DNA of 64,000 bases from Candidatus Edwardsbacteria bacterium RifOxyA12_full_54_48 (GTDB lineage Bacteria > Edwardsbacteria > AC1 > EtOH8): the NCBI GenBank assembly GCA_001777915.1, contig MFFN01000004.1:475632-539631 (forward strand). The letters are read 5' to 3'. Numbering within the stretch: the first letter of the stretch is position 1; each line of letters begins with the position of its first letter. Below are positions 25,945 through 34,256 of this stretch, one piece after another. The translations under genes and the position numbers were made by a program. The notes beneath the pieces were generated by a model that made no database searches, had not been told where the DNA came from, and worked only from the letters and a program-made list of their open reading frames with translations.

Positions 25945-28050
25945 TTAAATTGCCGCTTTGTCCTTCATGGCCTTGATCTCTTCCGCCGTATAGCCCAGCT
26001 GGGTCAGGATCTCCTGCTGGTGCTGTCCCAGGGTCGGCGGCGGGGCGTCGATCGAGGCCGGGGTGGCCGAGAACTTGGCCGACAGGTTGAACAGCTTCAG
26101 CTCGCCCAGGTCCGGGTCCTTGATGCTCTCGATGGTCTGGCGGTACTTCACTTGCTCGGCGTTGAGGGCCTTCTCCAGGCTGAAGATGTCGCCGGTGGGA
26201 ATGCCCTTGGCGTTCAGCGCCTCCACCCAGTAGTCGGTGGTCTGCTGTTTGAGCTTGGCCTCCAGCAGGGGTGTCAACTCTTTTCGGTTCTTCTTGCGGG
26301 TGTCCCGCTCCTGGAACCTGGGATCGGTCAACAGCTCCGGTACGCCCAGCACGGTGGCCAGGTCCTCCCACTGCTTCTGCTGGTTGGCGGCGATGTTGAC
26401 GAAGCCGTCCTTGGTCACGAAAGTTCCCGAGGGCGCGGCGGTGAAATTGTCGTTGCCCATGGCCACCGGCTGCTGCCCGCCGATCAATAAATTGGCCGCC
26501 ACCCAGCCCATCAGGGGCATGATGGAGTCCAATAATGCGATGTCGATGAACTGGCCCTGGCCGGTCTTCTCCCTATAATACAAAGCGGCCATGATGGCGA
26601 AGGCGGCATTGAGGCCGCCCACCGTGTCGCACACCGGGAAGCCGGCCCGCAAGGGATGCAGGCGCTCGTCGCCGTTGACGTCCATCACCCCGGACAGGCC
26701 CTGGATGATCTGGTCATAGGCCGGCTTGAAGGCGTCGGGCCCGGCCTGGCCGAACCCGGAGATGGCGCAGTAAATGATCTTGGGGTTGATCTTCCTGATC
26801 TCGGCGTATGAGAAGCCCAGCCGGTCCATCACCCCGGGGCGGAAATTTTCCACCAGAACGTCGGCGGTCTTCAGCAGCTTGCGGAAGATCTCCTTGGCCT
26901 CCTCGGCCTTCAAATTTAAGGTGATGGATTTCTTGTTGGCGTTCTGGGCCAGAAAGCTAGTTCCCATTAGTTTCTGGTTCAACGCCGGGACCGCCCCCAG
27001 CTTGCGGGCCAGGTCGCCGCCCTCGGGGTTCTCGATCTTGATCACCTCGGCGCCCAACAGGGCCAGGTGCATGGTGGAGAAGGGGCCGGACAGGACATTG
27101 GTCATGTCCAGCACCCGGACATTATTCATCATTTTTTTCGGCCTCGGCTTTATAAGTGAACCGGACTTGAGCACGGCGCCCGGCAGTTCGCGGTTAAAGA
27201 ATACGGAAACCTCCTGGGCCACATCCAGCAGCCGGAACAGATCGATATCGGTCCGAAGCTCGGCCCGCTGCAGGGAATGGACCAGATCCTCGGTGGGCAC
27301 GTTGCCGGCCGCCACCTTGGTGAAGGGACAGCCACCCAGTCCGCCGAAGGCCGTCTCGATGTACTTCACCCCGGCGTTCAGGGCGGCATAGCAGTTGGCC
27401 ATTCCCAGCCCATAAGTATTGTGGAAATGGCAGGCCAGTTCCACCTTGGGGTCCATCTTTCTGATGGCGGAGAACAGCCGCTCCACCTGCTGGGGATTGG
27501 CGTGGCCGGCGGTGTCGGCCAGGCTGATGTTCCTGATCCCGGCTTCCAGGTATTTTTTGACCATGGCCAGCACCTTGTCCTCGGGGATGGGGCCGTCGAA
27601 GCCGCAGCCGAAGGCCGACTGGACCGAGGCCTGGACCTTTTTGCCGGCGTCCCGGGCCTTTTTGGCCATTGACAGGATCTGGTCCATGGCCTTGTCCGGG
27701 CTCATCCCGGTGTTCTTCTGGCTGTGGGTCTCGGAGGCCGAGACTCCCATGCAGAACATCTCCACCCCGCAGGCCAAGCCGCGCTCGAAACCCTTTTCGT
27801 TCAGCACCAGTCCGGACAGGATGGTCTTGGGGTTCGGCTTGCCGTTTTTGGTATAGTGCTCGAACAGGGAGTCGGTGTCGGCCATCTGGGGCACCTTCAC
27901 CTGATGGACGAAGGAGCCCACCTGGATGATATCCAGGCCGGACTCCATCAGGGCGTCGATCCATTTGATCTTGACGTCCATGGGCACCAACTGTTTCTCG
28001 ATCTGCAGGCCGTCCCTAAGGCCCACCTCGTGAATGAAAATCTCAGACAT
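25945..28050 (-). CDS. Fusion: HMG-CoA lyase-like domain plus family III CoA-transferase
   Basis: 701 residues in two enzymes. Residues 1-300 are an HMG-CoA lyase-like TIM barrel: EVGLRDGLQ (Arg12, Asp13), CHFH (His208, His210, metal ligands) and GGLGGCPF (Cys241, active-site loop). Residues about 308-701 are a CaiB/BaiF (family III) CoA-transferase: LLGAEVIKIENPEGGD, ADVLVENFRPGVMDRLG and TGQGQFIDIALLDS. Together they could activate a free 3-hydroxy-3-methyl dicarboxylate with a CoA donor and cleave it to acetyl-CoA plus a keto acid. Human SUGCT is a family III enzyme acting on HMG, which makes HMG one candidate and citramalate another (inference). No ribosome site is evident. It lies 173 bases downstream of the isocitrate-type dehydrogenase gene. 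Confidence 0.88.
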   Translation of the reverse strand: MSEIFIHEVGLRDGLQIEKQLVPMDVKIKWIDALMESGLDIIQVGSFVHQVKVPQMADTDSLFEHYTKNGKPNPKTILSGLVLNEKGFERGLACGVEMFCMGVSASETHSQKNTGMSPDKAMDQILSMAKKARDAGKKVQASVQSAFGCGFDGPIPEDKVLAMVKKYLEAGIRNISLADTAGHANPQQVERLFSAIRKMDPKVELACHFHNTYGLGMANCYAALNAGVKYIETAFGGLGGCPFTKVAAGNVPTEDLVHSLQRAELRTDIDLFRLLDVAQEVSVFFNRELPGAVLKSGSLIKPRPKKMMNNVRVLDMTNVLSGPFSTMHLALLGAEVIKIENPEGGDLARKLGAVPALNQKLMGTSFLAQNANKKSITLNLKAEEAKEIFRKLLKTADVLVENFRPGVMDRLGFSYAEIRKINPKIIYCAISGFGQAGPDAFKPAYDQIIQGLSGVMDVNGDERLHPLRAGFPVCDTVGGLNAAFAIMAALYYREKTGQGQFIDIALLDSIMPLMGWVAANLLIGGQQPVAMGNDNFTAAPSGTFVTKDGFVNIAANQQKQWEDLATVLGVPELLTDPRFQERDTRKKNRKELTPLLEAKLKQQTTDYWVEALNAKGIPTGDIFSLEKALNAEQVKYRQTIESIKDPDLGELKLFNLSAKFSATPASIDAPPPTLGQHQQEILTQLGYTAEEIKAMKDKAAI

Positions 28051-28092
28051 AATTATATGTTATATGATTTACGGTTGAAAACACAGAGGGAT

Positions 28093-28201
28093 GTCATTCC
28101 TGCGCCGCGCCCCGACAAAGTCGAGGCTCCGATTTTATCGGGGCCGTGGGAAAGCAGGAATCCATGGTATCTCTCTGGATTCCCGCCTGCGCGGGAATGA
28201 C
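28093..28201. repeat. REP-like palindromic element with a nested palindrome
   Basis: Ends GTCATTCC (28093-28100) and GGAATGAC (28194-28201) are inverted. Inside are AAGCAGGAATCCA and TGGATTCCCGCCTGCG. A stretch at about 28105-28150, itself bounded by GCCCCGA and TCGGGGC, sits within the left arm and is absent from the related copy at 45483. Confidence 0.65.
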
Positions 28202-28223
28202 AATTAAAACACGTTTCGAAAGA

Positions 28224-29342
28224 TCACAATTTATCGGCGATGGCCTGGGCCATTTCCAGGGTCTTGGTGTCGCCGCCCATGTCGTAGGTCCGGGCCCGGC
28301 CCTCGGCGATCACCGCGGCCACCGCGGCCTCTATCCTGTCGGCCTTTTCGGTCTCGCCCAGCCAGGTCAGCATCATCTTGGCGGCCAGAATGGTGGCGAT
28401 GGGATTGGTCTTATACATCCCGGCGTATTTGGGGGCCGAGCCGTGGGTGGGCTCGAACACCGCCAGCTTCTGCCCGATGTTCCCGGAGCAGCCGAAGCCC
28501 AGTCCGCCCACCATCTGGGCGCACAGGTCGGAAATGATGTCGCCGAAAAGATTGGTGGCCACCAGCACCGAATAATTCATGGGATTCTTCAGCAGCCACA
28601 TGCAGATGGCGTCCACGTTGGCGTCGTCGCATTGGATGCCGGGATAGTCTTTGGCCACCTCCTTGCCGATCTCCAGGAACAGCCCCTCGGTGGCCCGCAC
28701 CACGTTGGCCTTGTGGACGATGGTCACCTTCTTCTTGCCGTACTTCTTGGCGTACTCGAAGGCCGCCCGCACTATCCGCTCCGAACCCTTTTTGGTGTTG
28801 ATCTTGCAGGTGATGGCGTACTGCTCCAGCGGCACGTCCTTGAAGGCGGCGAAGGGTTTGGAGGCCTTGGCCAGGGCGTCTTTGATCTCCTGCGGCACCG
28901 GGTTGAACTCCACTCCGGAATACAGCCCCTCGGTGTTCTCCCGGAACACGGCCAGGTCGATGTCGGTCTTGTAATTGAGCGGGTTGCCGGGATAGGCCTT
29001 GCATGGGCGGAGGCAGGTGTAGAGGTCGAACAGCTGGCGCATCCGGACGATGGGGGAGCGGTAGACCATGCCTTTGCCCTGAAGCTCGGGAATGAGTTCC
29101 TTCTCGGCGGCCTTGACCGGCTTGGAGGTGATGGCTCCGAACATGGCGGCGTCAACTTTGCCCAAAAGATCTATGGTCCGCTGGGGGAAAGCTTCGCCCT
29201 CCTTGCACCAGAACTCCCAGCCGATATCCCCGTGGGTGTATTCGGCGTCGAACTTGACCGCATCCAGCACTATTTTGGCGGCTTCCATCACCTCGATGCC
29301 GATGCCGTCGCCCGGCAGCCAGGCTATCTTGTACTTGGCCAT
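28224..29342 (-). CDS. Isocitrate/homoisocitrate/isopropylmalate dehydrogenase family protein
   Basis: A 372-residue NAD(P)-dependent beta-decarboxylating dehydrogenase. Visible motifs: LPGDGIGIEVME at the N-terminus, substrate arginines in RMRQLFDLYTCLRP, AVFRENTEGLYSGVEF, the metal-binding NLFGDIISDLCAQMVGG, and the cofactor loop EPTHGSAPKYAG with NPIATILAAKMML. The RENTEG-YSG segment favours the NAD-isocitrate or homoisocitrate branch over LeuB. AAGGAGT precedes the ATG by seven bases. It is first on a minus-strand run with the lyase/CoA-transferase fusion and leuCD, so it may act in a branched tricarboxylic acid route or simply as the TCA-cycle enzyme. Confidence 0.87.
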   Translation of the reverse strand: MAKYKIAWLPGDGIGIEVMEAAKIVLDAVKFDAEYTHGDIGWEFWCKEGEAFPQRTIDLLGKVDAAMFGAITSKPVKAAEKELIPELQGKGMVYRSPIVRMRQLFDLYTCLRPCKAYPGNPLNYKTDIDLAVFRENTEGLYSGVEFNPVPQEIKDALAKASKPFAAFKDVPLEQYAITCKINTKKGSERIVRAAFEYAKKYGKKKVTIVHKANVVRATEGLFLEIGKEVAKDYPGIQCDDANVDAICMWLLKNPMNYSVLVATNLFGDIISDLCAQMVGGLGFGCSGNIGQKLAVFEPTHGSAPKYAGMYKTNPIATILAAKMMLTWLGETEKADRIEAAVAAVIAEGRARTYDMGGDTKTLEMAQAIADKL

Positions 29343-29482
29343 TGAATGACTCCTTGTCGATATTGTTAAATTTATTTAATAATCTTCGAACAGATTATCA
29401 TTTTACCTTAATTAAAACCGCCCTGTCAAGCAGAACTGGTTCCCGGAAAAGGCGACCCGTTTCCAGGATAAACTTCGCCGCA

Positions 29483-29827
29483 TCACTCCTTTTTTATTTT
29501 TCGGCGGTCCACCTTTTTCATCTTTTTGTGATCCTGGCTTACCATGCTGTCCTGGTTGGCCCACCGGGTGATGTGCTTGAGCAGGATCGGAACATATTCA
29601 TTGGCGGCGGCGGCGGAAAGCCGGTAGTTGACCCACAGGGCGTCCCGCTTGTCCTCCACCAACCCGGCTCCCTTGAGCAGATGCAGGTGGCGGGAAACGC
29701 TGGGCTGGGAGATGCCCAGGACCGCGGTCAACTCATTGACACTCATGGGCTTCTCCTGAAGCATCTTGATTATCCTTATCCGGTTCCGGTCCCCCAGGGC
29801 TTTGAACACTTTGACCAGGTTTTGCAT
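29483..29827 (-). CDS. ArsR-family winged-helix repressor
   Basis: A 114-residue metal/redox-type repressor. The winged helix is clear: LVKVFKALGDRNRIRIIKML, VNELTAVLGISQPSVSRHLHLLKGAGLV (recognition helix), and the wing DKRDALWVNYRL. No CxC metal motif of the ArsR arsenic type is present, so the inducer is unknown. AAGGA lies about eight bases upstream. An AT-rich palindrome just upstream (29849-29870) is a good operator. It has no clear target gene beside it; the next minus-strand gene (the dehydrogenase at 28224-29342) starts 140 bases downstream and could be co-transcribed. Confidence 0.9.
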   Translation of the reverse strand: MQNLVKVFKALGDRNRIRIIKMLQEKPMSVNELTAVLGISQPSVSRHLHLLKGAGLVEDKRDALWVNYRLSAAAANEYVPILLKHITRWANQDSMVSQDHKKMKKVDRRKIKKE

Positions 29828-29848
29828 CGGCCGTCCTTCAATATGCTT

Positions 29849-29870
29849 ATATAGCTATATGGCTATATAG
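29849..29870 (-). promoter_or_regulatory. Putative ArsR operator
   Basis: A perfect 12-bp palindrome ATATAGCTATAT (29849-29860) followed by GGCTATATAG, giving tandem GCTATAT units. It lies 22 bases upstream of the regulator's start codon. Confidence 0.5.
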
Positions 29871-30120
29871 ATGATATCAAAATATCGCCCGGTTGTCAAA
29901 TGTTTTTTTGTTTTACCTTATTTCTTTCTTTTCTCCGCTTTCTCTTTGAAGAGAAAGCTACAAAGAGAACTGTCGCTGCACCGCTGTCCGGAAGCCCCCA
30001 AACCAGCCGCCTAAATGTCTTGACCACGAAGTAGGGCTACAGCAGGCAAAACATTCTTAACGGCGGCTTTTGCCAGGCGGCAGCGCTGATGCGACCCGGA
30101 CCTCTCCCTGCCTGCCGGCC

Positions 30121-30142
30121 TCCCTCCCCTCGAGGGGAGGGA
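30121..30142. repeat. Perfect 22-bp palindrome of the CCTCCCCT family
   Basis: Half-site TCCCTCCCCTC and its complement, followed by AAGGGGTGGGG, echoing the palindrome plus GGGGTGG arm of the repeats around the DUF559 gene. Confidence 0.55.
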
Positions 30143-30298
30143 AGGGGTGGGGTTGGGGCCCCGCCTTCAGTGGAGCGGCTATGCTTCAGCTTCGATAAAG
30201 CAATCATTGTGTCATTTGCATCATGCTTGTTCTGGTTCAATGAGTGTCGGGGCGTAGGCCTTACTAACCGCGGAGCTGGGCGGTGAAGACTTCTTTGG

Positions 30299-30324
30299 TT
30301 ACTTTCTTATGACTAAGAAAGTAA
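30299..30324. repeat. 11-bp perfect hairpin TTACTTTCTTA/TAAGAAAGTAA
   Basis: Loop TGAC at 30310-30313. Similar T/C-rich hairpins are at 29937-29958 and 61222-61249, so this is a dispersed type rather than a terminator (no T-run). Confidence 0.55.
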
Positions 30325-30527
30325 TACTGGAGATAGTGCAGACCTTATCTCGGATAAAACTTAATTTCTGTTCGGGAAACGAAATAGGTCCCCGACAGTC
30401 TTAAACAAAAGGCCTAATAGGGTATCGCCAGGTGCAAATAAACCCGGATGGTCGCTTGCGAAAACACCATAAATTATGATATGATAACCCCTAGGTTACT
30501 CGAAGATCAACCCACCAAACAGCGGCC

Positions 30528-31268
30528 ATGAAAGAACATATGAAAGATCCCATTATCGGGCTTACCGCCCTGCGCAGCCCCGATCAGACCAGCCATCACC
30601 ATATCCTGACCGGGCCCTACGTCCGGGCCGTCACCGGGGCCGGAGGGTATCCCATAGTGGTGCCGGCCATCATCGACCGCTGCGACCAGGCCCTGGATAT
30701 GATGGACGGGCTGCTGCTGATCGGAGGGGGCGATATTGAGGCCAAGCATCTGGGGGCCGAGAATCACCCCAAAGCCAAGTTCTTCAATCCGCTGCGGGAC
30801 GATTTTGAGCTGGCCCTGATCAGACGGGCCGCTCATAGGAAAATGCCGATGCTGGGCATCTGCCGGGGCATGCAGATAATGAACGTGGCTCTGGGAGGCG
30901 GGCTGTACCAGGACATCGCCGACGAGCAGGGCTCCTCCTTCGATCATTACCGGGAGGACCTGCCCAATCAGGCGGTCCATTCGGTCAGCATCGCCCCGGA
31001 TTCCTGCCTGGCCTCCATCCTGGGCTCCACCTCTGTCTCGGTGAACAGCGTCCACCACCAGGCGGTCAGGGATCCGGCTCCGGGCCTTAAGGCCGCAGCC
31101 TGGGCCCCGGACGGGGTGATCGAGGGGTTTGAATCATCCGGAAACGGCGGGTTCATGCTGGGGGTGCAGTGGCATCCCGAACGGATCGCCGAGACCATGC
31201 CGGAGCACAGGAGGCTGTTCGAAAGGTTCGTCAAGGCGGCCGAAGGGTATCGAGAAAAAAACGGATAA
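30528..31268 (+). CDS. Gamma-glutamyl-gamma-aminobutyrate hydrolase family (class I glutamine amidotransferase-like)
   Basis: A 246-residue cytosolic hydrolase of the peptidase C26 family (PuuD type), which releases glutamate from gamma-glutamyl amides in putrescine breakdown. The nucleophile elbow LGICRGMQ has Cys112, and QWHPERI supplies His216 and Glu218. The GGGDIEAKHLG segment is typical. Two starts are possible, ATG 30528 and ATG 30543; I keep the first. No other putrescine gene is nearby, so the physiological amide is unknown. The DUF3795 gene begins five bases after the stop. Confidence 0.88.
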   Translation: MKEHMKDPIIGLTALRSPDQTSHHHILTGPYVRAVTGAGGYPIVVPAIIDRCDQALDMMDGLLLIGGGDIEAKHLGAENHPKAKFFNPLRDDFELALIRRAAHRKMPMLGICRGMQIMNVALGGGLYQDIADEQGSSFDHYREDLPNQAVHSVSIAPDSCLASILGSTSVSVNSVHHQAVRDPAPGLKAAAWAPDGVIEGFESSGNGGFMLGVQWHPERIAETMPEHRRLFERFVKAAEGYREKNG

Positions 31269-31273
31269 ACCGT

Positions 31274-31780
31274 ATGACTGATTTCAATCCCGGTTCTTTC
31301 TGCGGGCTCTATTGCGGGGCCTGCGAGATAGTGGCGGCCTATAAAAAGGCCCTGGCGACAGGCATTCCGGCCAAATGGGAGGACCTGCCGGCCCCCCTGA
31401 GGGATAATATACCGCCGGCCCCTCTGGAATGCCGGGGCTGCAAGACGGATTCGCTGTACGAGGGCTGCCGGAAATGCGGAATTCGGGCCTGCGCTTCAGG
31501 AAAAAAGATTGAGGCCTGCATACTCTGCTCCGACTATCCCTGTCCGTTGGTAAAGGAAAGGCTCCAAATGGTGGAGCGGATAAAGGAAGTCCTGCCGCAC
31601 TGCGCCGTGATGTTCAAAAATCTCGATTCGCTTAAAGTAAAGGGTCTGGTATTCTGGCTGGAGGAGCAGAAAAACAAATGGAGCTGTCCCGATTGCGGAG
31701 AGCCCTTTACCTGGTACCAGGAAAAATGCGAAAAGTGCGGGCGGGAGTTGGTGACTATAAAGGACCATAGTAATTATTGA
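31274..31780 (+). CDS. DUF3795-type cysteine-rich protein
   Basis: 168 residues from ATG 31274, five bases after the preceding stop; the frame is open further upstream but inside the previous gene. Cysteine groups: CGLYCGAC (start), CRGCKT...CRKCGIRAC (middle), CILCSDYPC, and a C-terminal zinc ribbon CPDCGEPF...CEKCG. The first parts match DUF3795, a family of unknown function; the extra terminal zinc ribbon is less usual. Metal binding is clear from the sequence, function is not. Confidence 0.8.
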   Translation: MTDFNPGSFCGLYCGACEIVAAYKKALATGIPAKWEDLPAPLRDNIPPAPLECRGCKTDSLYEGCRKCGIRACASGKKIEACILCSDYPCPLVKERLQMVERIKEVLPHCAVMFKNLDSLKVKGLVFWLEEQKNKWSCPDCGEPFTWYQEKCEKCGRELVTIKDHSNY

Positions 31781-31826
31781 TAACAATGATTCGCGTACTG
31801 ATTATTATATTAAACTAATAACGGCC

Positions 31827-32261
31827 ATGGAAAAGTCTAACCAAATTGGATCGGACAAACCTTGGTATCACGGCTCACCCCAAAAATTGACCAGGCTTAA
31901 AGCCGGAAGCACGATAACCCAACAATTCGAAATTGCCCGAATATTTTCCCATAAACCGGCGGTGGTGGTTGGCAACGGAGCAAAATGGAAACATACCGGC
32001 CCTTTTATAAAAGGTTTTGTCTATCGTCTATTGGGATTGGTATGTAAGAACGACATCGTGGCGGTTCCCAATTCAACTATGTCCAAAGGAGATGAATGGA
32101 ACACCCGGCGGGAATTTAGATTGGAGCTGGTTGCTGAAACGATTGTCAATCCAGCAGAATTACTAACAAAACATGAATTAAAAGAAATGGTCAAGCGCGG
32201 CGAAGTTGACAAAACCGTTATAGAAACAATTTTTAAAAAGCAACAATATAATAACCCTTAG
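31827..32261 (+). CDS. Hypothetical protein with possible ADP-ribosyltransferase-like start
   Basis: 144 residues, somewhat AT-rich, no signal peptide. It opens with KPWYHGSPQKLTRLKAG and ARIFSHKPAVV. A YHGSP motif followed by a strand and an A-x-x-FSH helix is reminiscent of the ADP-ribosyltransferase/KptA fold, but no catalytic Glu pattern can be fixed by eye. It stands between the DUF3795 gene and lepA. Function unknown. Confidence 0.55.
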   Translation: MEKSNQIGSDKPWYHGSPQKLTRLKAGSTITQQFEIARIFSHKPAVVVGNGAKWKHTGPFIKGFVYRLLGLVCKNDIVAVPNSTMSKGDEWNTRREFRLELVAETIVNPAELLTKHELKEMVKRGEVDKTVIETIFKKQQYNNP

Positions 32262-32309
32262 CGTTCTTCGCGCCTTGGCGGCAAAATAATTTTTCAGGAG
32301 TATAAATAA

Positions 32310-34109
32310 TTGTCCCAAGATCACATCCGAAATTTCTGCATAATAGCCCATATAGACCACGGGAAATCCACCCTGGCCGACCGCCTGCTGGAGACCACCG
32401 GGTCCATCATGAAGAAGGACATGCAGGAGCAGGTGCTGGACAGCATGGACCTGGAGCGGGAACGGGGCATCACCATCAAGATGCACCCGGTCAAGATGAA
32501 CTACCGCTCCCAGAGCGGGCAGGAATACATCTTCAACCTGATAGACACCCCGGGCCACGTGGATTTCGGCTACGAGGTCTCCCGCTCCCTGGCGGCCTGC
32601 GAGGGCGCCATCCTGGTGGTGGACGCCACCCAGGGGGTGGAGGCCCAGACCGTGGCCAACCTCTACCAGGCGGTCAACCACAACCTGACCATCATCCCGG
32701 TGATCAACAAGATAGACCTGCCATCGGCCGAGGTGGAGCGCTGCAGGCAGCAGATCGTCGAACTGATCGGATGCGACGAAGAGGATGTATTGTTGGTCAG
32801 CGCCAAGACCGGCCTGGGCATAGATCGGCTGCTGGAGGTGATCATCGAAAAGATCCCGGCCCCCTCGGGCAAAACCGAGGGGCCGCCCCGGGCCATGATC
32901 TTCGACTGCATCTTCGACGTCTACCGCGGGGCGGTGCCGTATATCCGGATGGTGGAGGGCAGCCTGAAAAAAGGCATGAAGATAAAACTGTTCTCCAACG
33001 AAAAGATCTTCGAGGTCACCGAGGTGGGGACCCTCAAGCTGGGCATGTATCCCAAGGATATATTGCTGACCGGCGAGGTGGGCTATGTGGTGGCCGGCAT
33101 CCGGACCGTCTCCGACGCCCGGGTGGGCGACACCATTACCGACGCCGAGCATCCGGCCCAAGAGGCCCTGCCGGGCTACAAGCAGGTCAAGCCCATGGTC
33201 TACGCCGGGCTGTATCCCACCGAGAACCAGCAGTACCCCGAACTGCGGGAGGCCCTGGACAAGCTGGTGCTCAATGATTCGGCCCTGTCCTACATCCCCG
33301 AGACTTCCGGAGCTTTGGGCTTCGGATTCCGCTGCGGATTTTTGGGCATGCTGCACATGGAGATCGTCCAGGAGCGGCTGGAGCGGGAATACAATCTTTC
33401 CCTGATCAACACCGTGCCCAACGTGGAGTATAAGGTCTACAAGACCGACGGCCAGGTTCTGCAGGTGGATAACCCGGCCGAGATGCCATCCGAGGTCAGC
33501 ATCGAGAAGGTGGAGGAGCCCTACGTGGCGGCCGAGATCGTGGTGCCGGCCGAGTTCATCGGCAACATCATGAAGCTGGGGCAGGACCGGCGGGGCATCT
33601 ACAAAAAACTGGAGTATCTGGATCCCACCCGGGGGATACTGTTCTACGAGTTCCCCCTGGCCGAGATCATCTTTGATTTCTACGACAAGCTGAAGAGCCT
33701 TTCCAAGGGCTACGCCTCGCTGGACTACGAGATGCTGGAATACCGGGAATCGGAGCTGGTCAAGCTGGACATCCTGATCAACGGCGACCCGCTGGACGCC
33801 CTGTCCTCCATCGTCCACAAGCAGCACTCCTTCGAATGGGGCAAGGCTCTGGTGGGGAAGCTGCGCAAGCTGATCCCCCGCCAGCAGTACGAGATCGCCA
33901 TCCAGGCGGCCATCGGCAGCCGGATCATCGCCCGGGAGTCGGTCAAGGCCTACCGCAAGAACGTCACCGCCAAGTGCTACGGCGGGGACATCACCCGCAA
34001 ACGGAAGCTGCTGGAGAAGCAGAAGGAGGGCAAGAAGCGGATGAAGCAGGTGGGCAACGTGGAGATCCCCCAGGAGGCATTCCTGGCGGTGCTGAAGGTT
34101 GGAGACTGA
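32310..34109 (+). CDS. lepA: Elongation factor 4 (back-translocase LepA)
   Basis: A ribosome-bound GTPase that acts on stalled or misassembled ribosomes. 599 residues, the standard length. G-motifs: AHIDHGKST (G1), RERGITIK (G2), [12 protein letters not shown] (G3), NKIDLP (G4). The LepA-specific C-terminus carries [19 protein letters not shown] in pieces near the end. The start is TTG at 32310 (protein begins [14 protein letters not shown]), supported by AGGAG about ten bases upstream; no better ATG exists in frame. Confidence 0.97.
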   Translation: MSQDHIRNFCIIAHIDHGKSTLADRLLETTGSIMKKDMQEQVLDSMDLERERGITIKMHPVKMNYRSQSGQEYIFNLIDTPGHVDFGYEVSRSLAACEGAILVVDATQGVEAQTVANLYQAVNHNLTIIPVINKIDLPSAEVERCRQQIVELIGCDEEDVLLVSAKTGLGIDRLLEVIIEKIPAPSGKTEGPPRAMIFDCIFDVYRGAVPYIRMVEGSLKKGMKIKLFSNEKIFEVTEVGTLKLGMYPKDILLTGEVGYVVAGIRTVSDARVGDTITDAEHPAQEALPGYKQVKPMVYAGLYPTENQQYPELREALDKLVLNDSALSYIPETSGALGFGFRCGFLGMLHMEIVQERLEREYNLSLINTVPNVEYKVYKTDGQVLQVDNPAEMPSEVSIEKVEEPYVAAEIVVPAEFIGNIMKLGQDRRGIYKKLEYLDPTRGILFYEFPLAEIIFDFYDKLKSLSKGYASLDYEMLEYRESELVKLDILINGDPLDALSSIVHKQHSFEWGKALVGKLRKLIPRQQYEIAIQAAIGSRIIARESVKAYRKNVTAKCYGGDITRKRKLLEKQKEGKKRMKQVGNVEIPQEAFLAVLKVGD

Positions 34110-34157
34110 GACGAGCGAGGAGGACTTTTTAAACCACTAAGACACCAAGACACCAAT

Positions 34158-34195
34158 GTCATTCTGAGATTGACGCCGTGCGTTGCAAGCCGAAG
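34158..34195 (+). repeat. Partial relative of the 45-bp GTCACCC element
   Basis: GTCATTCTGAGATTG...GCAAGCCGAA follows the same frame as the copies at 58966 and 59115 but lacks the GGGTGAC end. It follows a CCACTAAGACACCAAGACACC phrase at about 34134. Confidence 0.4.
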
Positions 34196-34256
34196 GATCT
34201 TTCCAATCCGACGACAAGTTCGAAAAGGAATTGTCCGATTTGTATGGAGTGGTGAA

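Larger units (their letters stand above)
29871..30527. other. Intergenic region with hairpin and palindrome repeats
   Basis: About 650 bases without a supportable gene. It contains a 9-bp-stem hairpin GCTTTCTCT/AGAGAAAGC (29937-29958), a perfect 22-bp palindrome at 30121-30142 (half TCCCTCCCCTC) followed by AGGGGTGGGG, and an 11-bp-stem hairpin TTACTTTCTTA/TAAGAAAGTAA (30299-30324). These look like dispersed non-coding elements. Confidence 0.6.

Noticed and set aside
25889-26371. Upstream extension of the integrase fragment
   Set aside because: That part lies antisense inside the conserved lyase/CoA-transferase gene and reads as low-complexity shadow; the fragment starts at 25888.
30037-30286. 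Two short frames around the 30121 palindrome
   Set aside because: Both derive from the palindromic repeat (PSPRGEG-type residues) and lack start signals.
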